From assembly GCA_002189035.1 (NCBI GenBank), contig NEEC01000014.1, forward strand, positions 2,358,501-2,422,500: a stretch of 64,000 bases of DNA, given 5' to 3'. Both the position numbers and the translations under genes were made by a program. Positions 35,173 through 47,901 of the stretch are shown piece by piece. The notes beneath the pieces were generated by a model. The model worked only from the letters and a program-made list of their open reading frames with translations, ran no database searches and was not told the origin of the DNA. The stretch comes from Utricularia gibba. Its lineage: Eukaryota; Streptophyta; Magnoliopsida; Lamiales; Lentibulariaceae. The first letter of the stretch is position 1; every line of letters starts with the position of its first letter.

Positions 35173-37056
35173 ATAATTTAGTGGGGGCAGTTTCTATTTT
35201 CATATTATTATTCTTTTGTCCTCATCGATGTGGAAATTAGAATACGGTACCCGATATAAGGAATTTACAATTGTGCCCCTATCGGGCCCCTACTACTGCA
35301 TTCCATGGGCCCCGCAGGCCTCCAAAATGTGCGCCATTGAACCTGGACACAAAAAAAAATATCTAAATGATGCTCTACCTAAGACTATATTCCTTCGGCC
35401 CGACCCGGCCCAACACTACCCTTGAACATCCATCGATCGACTCGGTAATTAAAAACAAATATTAAATAAATAAGTCTTAATCAAAATAAAAGTCTATGTT
35501 TATTAAAATAAAAAAGTGTTTAAATAGTACGCGTATCTCAATAAATAATTATTTTTTTCTTTCGAGCTAATGAAAATTCATTTTAATTAATTATTAGTTA
35601 TTACAAATATTTATATATTTTTTTTAAAAAAGAGTTGGGAATTGTAAAAATATTACAGAAACAATTTAGGGTTCGTTTGATAGTATGTTTTAGTTTACAT
35701 GGTTTTAAATATAATAGACTTATTTTATACTAGAATAAGTGATTTAAAAACATCAACGTTGTTTAATATAAATTTTTAAATAACATATTATTATTTAACA
35801 TGTGTTTGGTTGGAAGTTTTATAATTTGATTTATATATGATTTTACTAAAATGCCCATAGGACAATGAACATTGTTTTCCATTGATGATCTTGATGTTTT
35901 CTTTCCTTTTATTGACTCCATCTTGTGACATCAGATTTTCGAACTGCTTAGCTATACACAAAAAAAATATGAGGCCAATAAAAGAACAAATCCTAATTTA
36001 TTGATAAAAAAGAAACAAATATAATTATTAGAGTAAAAACTTTTTTGTAAAATAAAAGGGTATTATTGTCTTTTATTATCATGGAATTGATAAATTCATG
36101 TGATAGATGAGTTTGTGTTTCACTATAGATAATGTGTTAAATAAAAAATTTGTTAGAATATGTAATCCATAGTGTTATATAACACTGTGCACCAAACTAA
36201 TGATTATGATTTGTTATTTAGCACAATACCATTTAACATCTTCTATAAAACGAGTCCTTAGTGATTTCTAGGCAAATGGTATTTTTAAAGTTTATTTTAT
36301 TAAAAAATTTCTAAAAAAATATTTTCATAGTGTCAAATAATGTTGTGTCTTCAACCCTGCCCTAGTTCTAGGTATCAAAAGAGGTCAATTAAAACAATTT
36401 GAAACATGATCATCTATCTTCTCCCAAATTTGAGAGATGACCATCCTGAAAAAATCATTTGCAAAATGACCATCTTCATTAATTATTAGATTTTAGATCA
36501 ACATAAAATATATACCATTTAATTATGTAATTGTTACATTATTCCTCCGATTATGTGATTAATCGAAATATTACAAATTCAACTTTTATGATGGTAACAA
36601 TTATAAAAATTAAATGACGTAAATTAGATATCTTATAATATTTAAAACAATATTTTGATGTTAAACAAAAATAATAATAAAATTATAGTTAATTTTGAAA
36701 ATGTTCATTTAAAATAAATGACTGATCATTTTGTAAATGATTTTTTTGAGGATGGTCATATCTCAAATTTGAGAGGAGATAGATGGGTATGTTTCAAATT
36801 AACCCTATCAACAAGTGCCCCAATTTGGATGCTTTCAGTGATGCTTATGAGAATCTTATGAGAAACCGGGGAATCGGATTAAACGTCCCTGAGTTTTGAT
36901 TCAAAGATTGTGTTTTGGAAGCTGAAAGAAGAAGTGGGTTTTGGTTTGGAAGATGCTTTTAGATTGTGTCGTCACCCTTTGGTTGTAAATGAGAGACGGC
37001 TGTGCAGACTGAGGGGATGTTTTGAGCCTGAAAGCGTGAAAGAGGTTCACTTGCAT
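35173..37056. other. AT-rich intergenic region with MITE-like element
   Basis: The longest gene-free block of the window. Most of 35440-36800 is very AT-rich with no frame of note. A long inverted-repeat element lies at 36379-36805, about 250 bp before the thiouridylase start codon. The last 250 bp are the thiouridylase promoter/leader. Confidence 0.75.
36379..36805. mobile_element. MITE-like element with long terminal inverted repeats
   Basis: The left arm (about 36382-36480) and right arm (about 36716-36805) are imperfect reverse complements over roughly 90 bp. Shared blocks include AATTTGAAACAT, ATCTATCT, CTCAAATTTGAGA-like, TGACCATCCT and AAATCATTT. The centre is about 235 bp, AT-rich and non-coding. 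TATCAA occurs immediately left (36373-36378) and right (36806-36811), a candidate target-site duplication. The outermost few bases do not pair, so the exact ends are uncertain. There is no transposase; it would need one in trans. The superfamily is not determined. Confidence 0.7.
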
Positions 37057-39998
37057 ATGATGTGGAGAACGGCGGCCGTGTCGTCTCTGTACATTCCAGT
37101 GAGACTTCTCTTACCCCACCGCACAGCATCTTTGGTTGCGCTTCCACGCTGTCGTTCTGTCTCCTCTTCCATTGCGCGCAATTTTTCATCGGTCGCACAG
37201 ACGGAATTCGAATCTTCTTCATCGTCGTCTTCGCTTTCTACATCAGTTTTCCCTGCCTGTACGACGATTGATAGGTCCTACTTCCAGTGCTGCTACCCAG
37301 AAAGGAAGCCTCTCAAAGTTGCGGTGCTTCTCAGCGGCGGAGTTGATAGCAGTGTCGCCCTCCGCCTGCTGCACGCGGCCGGTCATTCTTGCACCGCGTT
37401 CTACCTCAAAATATGGTTCCAAGTACGTTGTTACTCGTAGTCAAGTTTGTGAAAAAGAGGGATTTATGACTTGATGGTGATGGGTTTGACGTATAGGAAG
37501 GCTTTGAGAACTTCTGGAATGAGTGTCCATGGGAGGAAGATTTGGGTTTTGCGAAAGCTGTTTGTTCACAGGTTAATATCATTCCTACATTGCTTCGGTT
37601 CTTTTGATTGGTAAAACACTCTTCTTTTATGAATTTTTCAAACCAGCATTCATTGAGTTTCGCTTTTTGGAAGCTCACCCTGATCTAGCAAGTATCCTTT
37701 GGAGCACCCGCATGTTGGTGCTGTTAAAATAGTGATCGTAAGTTTCGAAGGATAAGGGAAAAGATCTTGCTAAAACTTCATATATTCCGTAGGTTGATGT
37801 GCCTTTGGAAGTCGTTCATTTGACTGATGAGTACTGGAATGAAGTGGTAAGTCTAAATTCAAACGAATAATCACTCGAGTTGTTGAAATGTTCCTTTTTT
37901 GTCTTAAACCCGCCTCTTAAAGACAATGTCTTCTCCTAAATGACTAAAAACATGAAGGGGGTAAATGTGACAAGCATATGTGAATATCAGGTTTCATATA
38001 TTATTGATGAGTACCGCTGTGGGCGGACACCAAATCCTGATGTTCTTTGCAATACAAGGATAAAATTTGGTAGGTTAATTCCTCTTACTGTGTTTTTGTC
38101 ATAAATTCCGTGCCTGTTTCATTTTTTTCATTGATTCTTTTTTTTTGTGTGATTAGGTGTGTTTTTAGATGCAATCAGAAGCATGGAATTTGACTACATT
38201 GCATCTGGGCACTACGCGCGAGTTGTGCACTCAAATACTAGCAGTAATGATGAACTTTCTACCCTTTTTTTGTCTAAAGATATGGTACTTCGCATAGTCA
38301 AACAAACCTCTTTCATGATGAAATATTTTCTGAAGTCTCATTTTCAGTATTGCTATGATGTAGGTTAAGGATCAAACATACTTTCTTTCGCATCTTTCAC
38401 AATCACAGCTTAGAAGACTTGTGTTTCCTCTTGGATGCATTCAAAAGGTCCGGCTCAACTTTCTAAATGGAAGTACTGAGTTTTCGTAATTTGTCAACTA
38501 AATTCAGTTTACATACACAGGAAGAAGTTCGCAAACTTGCCCAGATGTTCAATTTACCAAACCAAGATAGAAAAGACTCACAAGGCATATGCTTTCTTGG
38601 AAAGGTATGCTTGAAATGAATTACAAATCGTGGGTGATTGATGGCAATGTATGAGTATTTTTTTATTCATTCAACTTTTTTCCTGGGGTCAATAGGACTC
38701 TTGATTCTTGTTTTCTCCTTTTGATATCCACCTAAGCATTTTAAGGGATAAATTCTATCCTGCATTCAAGTTGTCTAACTCGTGAAGTTTACTTGGTTGA
38801 ACTGCAGTTTTAACAGGACGTTCTTATTTTCTTCAATGATTCGATTAAAAATTTTGGTTTCAGATAAAATTCAGTGAATTCATTGCGAGGAACATTGGAG
38901 AGGAGCATGGTGTAATTTTAGAAGCCGAGACAGGAGACTTCCTTGGGAAACATAGAGGCTTTTGGTTCTATACAATTGGCCAGCGGCAGGGACTTGGTCT
39001 TCCTGGTGGTCCTTGGTATGAATCTTTCATCAGTTTTCTATAGTGCGTTCTATTTATTGGATACAGAGGATACTCAGCAGACATGCCTTTATTTTCCTTT
39101 GTCGTTTCTAGGTATGTAGTGGAGAAGGATGTGGAAAATAATGTTGTCTTTGTGTCAAGGAACTATTTTTCTGTTGACAAGAGGAGGCGCATATTCCATG
39201 TTGGATCATTACGATGGTTCACTGGTTCCTCTCCACAGCAAGTCTCTGGGCTCCAATGCAAGGTAAGTTAAAGATTGCATTTGCGGGTAGAATTTTTATC
39301 CCCTCTCAATAAGAAGCCATCCTGTCAAGAGCTATCCACTTCATGCTCGTGACTTATTTTGCCTCCTTTGTTCATGAAAGTAAATGAACTGGAAGGGTAC
39401 AGGTTTTTGGAAGTATCATTCCTTAAATCTCCAAGTAGAAGTTGATGTAGGGCTTCCGATGTTTGAAAATGCTAGTACTCTTGTGTGTGTTTTGCTCATT
39501 ACTGGGATGAGCTCTGATCATTAAAAGCAAAGCGAACTAGAAAAGGATGTTTGCGAAATATTAGTGCTTACTGCTGGTTCCATGCTTTCAAAACCCGGAT
39601 TTTCTTATTCATGAGGATTTAAAAGTTTAGGCCACATGGAGCATTGAAATATGTTTCTTATCCACACAACATGAAAGATCTCTATTTTCTGTGCATACTC
39701 AGTAGTGCTATGTTCTCAACATCTTCAGGTTCGCCATGGCCCTGGTTTTTACACCTGTGACCTGAAAATGGTAAACAACGAGAAGGCAGTTGTTAGCCTG
39801 GACGAAGATGATCAGGGTCTGGCTGCTGGGCAGTTTGTAGCATTCTACCAGGACTCAACCTGCCTGGGGTCTGGTGTGATAGTGGATTCACGGGACCACC
39901 AAGGGCCAGGGCACCACATTTGCGAGAGGGCTCTTCAGATCGCCAAGTGTGTTGATAAATCCAACATTGGGGAGCCTGTTAAAATTAAAAATTTGTAA
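37057..39998 (+). CDS. TRMU: tRNA-specific 2-thiouridylase (MnmA/TRMU), probably mitochondrial
   Basis: It thiolates uridine-34 of organellar tRNAs for Lys, Glu and Gln. Exons: 37057-37422, 37497-37571, 37793-37846, 37991-38069, 38157-38284, 38364-38447, 38521-38604, 38864-39015, 39112-39262, 39729-39998, total 480 residues. The first 50-60 residues are rich in Arg/Ser and lack acids ([19 protein letters not shown]), as in a mitochondrial presequence. The PP-loop is [10 protein letters not shown]. The catalytic cysteines lie in [14 protein letters not shown] and [10 protein letters not shown], and the tRNA-binding/ATPase context is ASGHYARV and [13 protein letters not shown]. The start is the first ATG in the frame; upstream codons are open but without ATG. 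Resembles Arabidopsis At1g51310. Confidence 0.94.
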
Positions 39999-40329
39999 CA
40001 GAGTGCCTGATTGTGAATGAAAAAAAAAAACTGTATCAATATTAGCGAATAAATTATATTCCTAGAAATTTTCACTTCATCATATCTCACAAATGATTTT
40101 TTTTTCCTATATTAAAGTTGGTTTTTTATCTAAAAAATGATTATTTTTCAAAATATCGAAAAAAAAGGTAAAAAATTGGTCGATATGTTGTATGTAGTAC
40201 AGTGTACTAGGTCTGTTGTAGTAGAAAAACGCCCGCGCACCTGATCCGGATGTGGAAAGCGAGACCAGCCCTCCGCCGGAGCTTTATCTCATTCCTGAGA
40301 AGCTTCGATTAGGGACCCAAATGCGGTGA
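39999..40329. other. Short intergenic region, promoter of FTSHI5
   Basis: The tail of the thiouridylase gene plus an AT-rich stretch (40020-40180), then the FTSHI5 leader. A very short upstream frame, ATGCGGTGA, sits at 40321-40329, immediately before the FTSHI5 start codon. No gene is seen. Confidence 0.65.
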
Positions 40330-43300
40330 ATGGTTATGTATTCTTATCTGGTATCGCCTCTTCAAGTCCCTTTTTGGTTCTCCTCCCCCGTTCATCACCG
40401 CGCACGATGCAAATTCCGTCCCCATGGAATCACCTTTACCCGCTATCCTGCTTCCTGCATAGAATCCTTCTGTGCACTGCGAGTACACAGAGGGCGGCCA
40501 CTGCTTCCAGCTGTGACATGTGCTTTGTCGGGTGATGAGATCAAATCTTCTGGTCGCAGGATAGTAGTCGACCCTGGAAGTTGCCATGAGGAAAAGAGTG
40601 CATTTTCTATAGCTAAGCCGGTTGTTTATGCATTTTTGTGTGTTGTTATTGGAGCTTTCTGTCCTTTTCTGGGGCTTAGGAAAACTGCATTGGCTGCTGT
40701 TTCTACTGTCTACAATGGGGAAGATTTGCGCGGTAGAGAGCACGGAAGGAGTCATGAATACTCGCATTATACGAATAGGTTACTGGAGGTGGTGTCACGG
40801 CTACTTAATACGATTGAAGAGGCGAAAAAAGAGCAGGCGGAGGATTTTGCAGAAAGGGTAAAGGAGGGGCTAAAAGAGGTGAAGGAGAAGAATAGAGCAC
40901 TGGAAAAAGAGATTATGAGTAACCTTTATGCTGAACTCAGACTTTTGAAGGACAAAAAACGTGAACTTCTGGAAGTCTCAGACGGCTTAGTCGACAAATT
41001 GTTTAAAGCGAAGCAGGAGGAAAAGATTTTAATGCAGGAACCAAAGGGCGCCGAAGATAAAATTTCGTTGTTGAAGCAGGAGAGGAAAACACTGGAGAAA
41101 GAGAGTAATCATGTGTGGGAAAGGATCACGGAGGTGGAAGATTTGATTGCAAAGAAAGAAACTCTAGCTCTGGTTGTTGGTGTGAGGGAGCTTTCATATA
41201 TTGAGAAAGAATGTGAGGTTTTGGTTGATAGCTTCTTGAAGGACATGAGGACAAAGGTTCTGAGGTAACGGGAAAATACATTACTTTACTCAAGTTGCTA
41301 GAATAACTTTTGGCACATGAAATGTAGTCGTTGTTTATTTTGTTCGTAGATTCAACTATTAATCCATGAAATTCGTCGCAATGCAGTCTTTTTTGTCAAC
41401 TGTGGTTTTGCTAGGATCATATCCAACGTTGCAGCTTATTCTGCTTTTGTTCTTATTAGCTCACAGTTCCTCAGGGGCCCTAGGTACTAAGCTCTCTAAA
41501 ACTGAGCTTCAGAAGGAACTCCAGGATGCTCGTAGAAGGTTCCAGGAACAAATAGCTTTATCTACTGTTTTTCCAAGTAATGATGTTGAATATCTTCCCG
41601 GTCAACAATCAGATCTGTTTAGTCATAGGATACATCAAGCAATTGTTAATTCTAGAGATATGCAAAATGAACTTGAGGCTCAAATCAGAAAGGCTATGAA
41701 AAAATATGGGGAAGAAAGGCGTTTTGTTGCAGTCACGCCCCCAGAGGATGTTGTGAAAGGTTATCCAGATTTTGATCTGAAATGGATGTTTGGAGGTAAG
41801 GAGGTTCCAGTCACAAAGGCCGCAAAGTTGCATTTGTTTCATGGTTGGAAGAAGTGGCGAGAAGATTTCAAGAGCAACTTTAAAAAAAGTTTGCTTAAAG
41901 ATCCTGAGTTGGGAAAAAAGTATGTAGCCGAGAGACAGGTACTTGTTTTTTTTTCCTCTCTCTCTTTATATCACCTGGGCTCTTATCCCAACCTGTATAC
42001 TTAAAAATTCATTGCCAAAGGATGATAGAGTCCTCATCACAGGGCTAGAATCATGTGCATTTTTTTCTTCCTTCGTTGATTTCTGAATCTGAAGGACATG
42101 ACATTCGAGAATGAAGCTTAGTAGTTATTGCATATTTTCTTGTGAATTGAATGATGCCTTAATCAGGAACGCATACTTCGTGATCGGGATAGAGTATTAT
42201 CAAGGGCTTGGTACAATGAGCTAAAGGGTCGGTGGGAACTGGATCCAATAACTCTTCCTTACGCTATCACCAGGAAACTTGTAGAAGGTGCTCGAATAAG
42301 GCATGATTGGGCAGCCATGTACATTACCTTCAAGGGAGGTGACAAGGAATATTATGTGGACATTAAAGTATGTTCTTTTATTGCCCTTGCTTTTCATTAG
42401 ATGTGTTGATTGTCTGGTACTTGTGTTTGACACACTCAATTATTATATTATGTGCATTGCAGGAGCTAGAGATGATGTATGAAGAATTTGGAGGTTTTGA
42501 TTCTTTGTACTTGAGGATGATTGCAGCGGATGTCCCAGTTGCAGTTCAACTTATGTGGATTCCATTATCAGAACTAAATCTCAGCCAGCAGTTTCTACTT
42601 TTATGGAAATTGTCTTGTCAATTTATGGATGGGCTGTGGAGGAGTCACATTGTTTCTTATGCTAAAAATTGGGTTACAACAAAGATCAGAAATACTAATG
42701 ATGACATAATGATGATCATTGTATTCCCCGTTGTGGAGTTTATTATTCCTTATGAGGTAACTTGATATAACCTGAATGCTGATCACAAAAACAAAAACAA
42801 AAAAAACTTGATATAGCCTGATTGCTTGGTGGAATTTTGAAGATCACTGTTCTTAGTTGTCATTTTTCTAGTTCTTACGTTTACCGAGCCCATATTTTTA
42901 TATTTCTTTACTTATAGTATTATTTTGCCTTATAGATAAGGTTGCAATTGGGAATGGCTTGGCCAGAGTACTCTGATGTTTCTGTGTCCTCCACTTGGTA
43001 TTTAAAGTGGCAATCTGAAGCTGAAATGAGCCTTAAGTCTCGAAAGAGAGATGGAATGCTTTGGTACTTTTGGTTTTTTGTTAGAGTCTCCATCTATTGG
43101 TACGTGGTGTTTAATGTCTTGCGGTTCCTGAGGAGGAAGGTCCCAAGGTTTCTTGGATATGGCCCTTTTATCAAAGATCCCAATTTAAGGAAGCTACGTA
43201 GAGTGGTAAATCTTGATCTAAGCATCACATTTTATGTCCACAACACATACGAATAATTGTGTTCATGATTTTGCACATTGCATAGGGTGACGTTATATTT

Positions 43301-46300
43301 GGATGTTAATGCTATGTGTCTTTGCAGAAATCATATATTCTGTATAAAAGGAGAAAAATAAGCCACAAGAGAAAGGCTGGGGTTGATCCAATAAGCACTG
43401 CTTTTGATAACATGAAGGTTACTGACCATTATTTCAGTTCATTTTTTCTGATTTCTTTGTCATGTGTCTAAACTTTTTTTGGGGAACCAAAACTAGAGAG
43501 TGAAAAATCCCCCAATTCGGTTGAAAGATTTTGCAAGTGTTGAATCCATGAGGGAAGAAATCAATGAGGTGGTGGCATTTCTCCAAAATCCTGATGCATT
43601 TAAAGAAATGGGAGCTCGTGCACCACGGGTATGTTTATGATCATACTTTAGGTCAACTGGGAAATCCCTTGATTCCACTGTTAGCTATGTAAATGTGAGA
43701 GAAGAAATTAATGAGCTATGTCATATGTGTGAATTATCAAATTTCCACTTTATTGTGGAAATTACCATCCTGTATAAGTTCCAGTTTACTAAATTAGCGA
43801 ATAAATACCAAGCATCTAGAAGGTAGGCTATCCTGAAACGCAGAAGTCATTTTCAAAGTGTTTTCTTCTGTAAAGTGAATTATCGAAGCGTTAAACTACT
43901 TATTTAACTAGATGTTCTTTTATCATCATGACTAGTCATATTAGCAATTGTCAGTGCTCCGATCCTCATACTTGTACTTGTAGGGCGTGCTTATTGTTGG
44001 TGAAAGAGGAACAGGCAAAACTTCCCTAGCACTAGCTATTGCTTCAGAAGCAAAAGTTCCTGTGGTTGAAATTAAAGCACAGCAGCTGGAACCTGGTCTA
44101 TGGGTGGGACAAAGTGCATCAAATGTTCGAGAATTGTTTCAAACAGCACGTGATCTGGTTGTTTTTTTATTTTTTTTATTTAACCTTTTTATCTATAATG
44201 AATATTCCCAGTATCGGTATATATGCAGAAAATTTTTTTCCACTGAACTATAGCATGATTTTATTTGACTCATTCCCTAGTTTGTTTTCCTTTTCTGAAC
44301 ATTGCAGAATGAGATTCTGAACCGAACTGATCTGTTTCTTCATCAACTTGTATTGTAGGCTCCTGTCATTATTTTGGTGGAAGATTTTGACCTTTTTGCT
44401 GGAGTCCGTGGCAAGTTTATTCACACCAAAAAACAGGATCATGAAGCTTTCATCAATCAACTTCTAGTGGAACTTGATGGGTAAATCCTTTGTTGTTACT
44501 TGCGTATTTGAACTTTATGCCCTATCTTCAGGCCGAATTAATATGATGAGTCATGTTGTGGGGTCCTACTTCATTTATTTGATTTCCCATGTTAGTTTTC
44601 AGTATGCTTGCTATTTATATCATCCTGAGAAGAGTTCTAATAATGGCCTTATTTTCTTATTCTTCCTGTTCTCTTGTTACATGCTTGTTGAATTGTTGTA
44701 ACTCTATGTTATTTCTAGGTTTGAGAAACAAGATGGGGTGGTCTTAATGGCTACTACAAGAAATCTCAAGCAAATTGATGAAGCCTTGCAGCGTCCAGGC
44801 AGAATGGATAGGATATTTCATCTTCAAAGGCCAACTCAAGCAGAGAGAGAAAAAATTCTGCGTCTGGCTGCTGATGAAACAATGGACGAAGAGCTAATTA
44901 ACTTCGTCGATTGGAGAAAGGTACTTACAATTTTATTATTTTGCACATGCCACCTAGCTATGCACATAGAGAGCCTTAATGATGGAAACCTATGACCCAT
45001 TTTCTTCACCTTGTCTATCCTGAACTTTTTCATTTACCATTCAACTTTTCATAATTCTATTCTGTGGTTGTTCATATAGCTTCTGAGACTTTGACACTCT
45101 CAGTTTAAGGGTTCAAGTTGTATAAATTGGGGGTAATCAGCATACCCAACAAGTGAAAACCATCCAATTGCAGAATGATTGAATTATGCATTTCTCAAAT
45201 CTTAGTGTCATACTTGCTGTTGAGAAATGATGTTTAGCAACCTACACATCCAGGTTTAGGTTATTCTTCCTAGTCGAAACTAGTGGATTTTGACTGCTGT
45301 TACAGTAATCTTTTGATTGCCAAAATTTGCAGGTTTCTGAGAAAACCGCTCTTCTTCGTCCAGTGGAATTACGGCTTGTTCCCTTATCATTGGAAGGCTC
45401 AGCCTTCAGGTCAAAGATTGTGGATGCTGACGAACTTATGAGCTACTGCAGTTGGTTTGCTGTAAGAACTTACTTTCAGCACATTACCATCATCATAAGT
45501 CCATTCTGTTTGAAAGAGCATCATGTATACTGATGTGGAAAGTATCCACAGAATTGGTGATATTTCATTTTTATTTGTTTCTTAAAAATAAGCATCTGAT
45601 ATGAAACATCCAAATCCTGGAGTATTTGAAGCATTTGTTTCGTGAATATCTGAAATATCACTTCCTATTGTTATTCATTTGGTTCATGCAGACGCTCCGT
45701 GATAAAATCCCAGAATGGTTGAGAAGGAGAAAAATCACAAAAAAATTATCCAAGATGCTGATAAATCATCTTGGTTTGACACTGTCAAAGGAGGATATAC
45801 AGCAAGTTGTTGACCTGATGGAACCATACGGTCAAATAAGCAATGGGCTGGAGTATTTCAGTCCTCCATATGATGTAAGATAAGTTATTTTGTCGAGCAT
45901 TTATTTTGAATTTCATTCTATCATTCTCCTATATCTTTTCATGTCATGTACTCCGTATTTTTCTAATCTTATATTCATAGTGGTCTCGAGAATCCAAGTT
46001 TCCACATGCTGTCTGGGCTGCTGGTCGAGGTCTGATCGCACTTCTGTTACCGAACTTTGATGTTGTTGAAAATTTATGGCTAGAACCTTCTTCTTGGGAG
46101 GTACGCTGTGTGGGTTATAATAAGATTTAATGTACTTATCTCGACTATATTATTCGTCGTACCTTTGACTAACACTACTGCGTCGCTGCTTTTAGCTATA
46201 TCCTCCACTGTTATGTTTTCTGTAAAGTGCTGCTCATAAGAAATTCGCACTGCCTTTTGGTTGGCTTCTTTTGATTCCAGGGGATTGGTTGCACAAAAAT

Positions 46301-47397
46301 TACTAAGGCCAGGGATGATGATTCATTGATTGGCAATGTTGAGACAAGAGCATATCTTGAGAAAAAACTTGTTTTTTGCTTTGGCTCTTATGTTGCCTCG
46401 CAAATGCTTCTCCCGTTCGGGGAAGAAAATCTTCTGTCTACCACAGAGTTGAAGGAGGCACAGGAGGTCAGATGCACTTTTTCCTAAGAATGGGCAAGAT
46501 TGGAAAATCATGCTGATGTTTGTTTCATTTGTTCAGATAGCAACTCGGATGGTTACTCAATATGGATGGGGTCCTGAAGATAGTCCAACCATTTACCACT
46601 ATGGAAATGCGGTATGATCATTAGGAAAGGCCTGACCTTTTCATTTTTAAAAAGAACACATTTTCTTCAGACTTGATCCCAAACCAAGATACCAAGTTTC
46701 TTAACATGCCTAGATCGTGCTCCCTTCTTTTCTTGATGGATTGTCATCATTCGAAAGTGGTGCATTTTTTTTTTTTTACTGAATATACGTTTCTTCTTCC
46801 TTTGCTTTCTCCTTCAGAATACACTTCCCACGATTTCATTGCCTGTACACCCTAATGTGGATTATCACTTGCACAGGAAACGTATATGAGTATGGGAGAC
46901 AAATTTGAGTACGAGATGGCTGCCAAAGTTGAAAAGGTATGTACTCTTCCGTTCCAGGGACACACTGTCTAATTTTTGAAATCCATAGTCGGCCTTGATG
47001 ATAAGCTGCATTCCTGCAGATTTATAGCACAGCATTCGACAAAGCAAAATCTCTTCTTCACCGAAATCGACCGGTCCTCGAAAAGATTGTGGAGGAGCTG
47101 CTGTTGCATGAGATCTTGACTGGAAATGTATGTACAGGCCTACATACCAGTAGCTGTAGACTTCCTTAACTGTCTTCATTCCCTTCATCCCCTGTTTCTG
47201 ATGGCAGGATTTGGAAAGAATAGCCATTGAAAATAATGCTCTCCGAGAAAAGGAACCCTTCTTCTTGGGTACCAGCAACAGTGATCAGGTACAATTCTGA
47301 AGAAACAAACACCCGCCCCTTCGCTTTCAGAAAATTGAGAATGTCATTTTGTTAGCAGCAAAGCAGCTCCCCTGCCCTTCTGGTTGCGGCCAAGTAG
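40330..47397 (+). CDS. FTSHI5: FTSHI5-like inactive FtsH AAA protein of the chloroplast
   Basis: FTSHI proteins are protease-dead FtsH relatives that form an inner-envelope AAA complex, proposed as the import motor of chloroplasts; Arabidopsis FTSHI5 (EMB2458) is essential for embryos. Exons: 40330-41264, 41467-41938, 42167-42367, 42463-42756, 42936-43205, 43328-43417, 43497-43628, 43984-44157, 44359-44480, 44719-44920, 45333-45461, 45692-45874, 45981-46100, 46281-46466, 46537-46611, 46877-46936, 47020-47127, 47208-47288, 47359-47397; 1290 residues. A transit-like N-terminus and a helix (AFLCVVIGAFCPFLGL) precede a long coiled coil (about 140-310). Walker A is GERGTGKTS (about 804-812). Walker B reads IILVEDFDLF, with E and D swapped. 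The zinc motif HExxH is replaced by FPHAVWAAGRG (about 1075-1085). The last exon is short and assigned by frame. Confidence 0.93.
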
Positions 47398-47901
47398 GAG
47401 AGGAGACCCTCCAGCCAGGGAAAGGCGTGTTCATGTTTTGTAAAGTGAGGCTCTTCTTGTTATATATGGCACTGGTAGAGGCTTCCATTGAGCCGGATGG
47501 AGAAGGACACGTTTGGTTTAGAATAATATTTTTGGTCGCAATTAAATATATATTATATTAAATTGTAATACTGGTAAATAAATTCATTATTAATATATTT
47601 ATACTAAATATATTGGTTTTTAAATAAAAAAAAGGAGATAAACTTTTTTAAGCTTAAGAGAAAAATAATCTATTGATTTAGTCGAGGATTGGGTTTTCCG
47701 ACGAGGGGGGTATTAGAAAAGGAGCCCTAACGAGCAGGCAGCTTTCGCGTCTCCCGTGGCTGCGCTTCTACTCCGGCCAGGTGTACATCTCTCTCCTCGG
47801 TGCTAATGCTGCTGCTAGGATTCTTCATTCGTAATACTGATTTTGTTTGTTTGATTGTGTCTGCTGAAGCTCTTCTTTTTTATTCGAAGGTTGAATCTAG
47901 G
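47398..47901. other. Intergenic region and CLPP2 leader
   Basis: An AT-rich block (47530-47690) is followed by the CLPP2 leader. An in-frame ATG at 47806 would extend CLPP2 by 32 residues; alternatively the CGAAG before 47891 could be a leader-intron acceptor. No other gene. Confidence 0.6.

Noticed and set aside
40309-40767. Minus-strand frame of 152 codons over the FTSHI5 start
   Set aside because: It overlaps a well-supported FTSHI5 first exon and resembles nothing.
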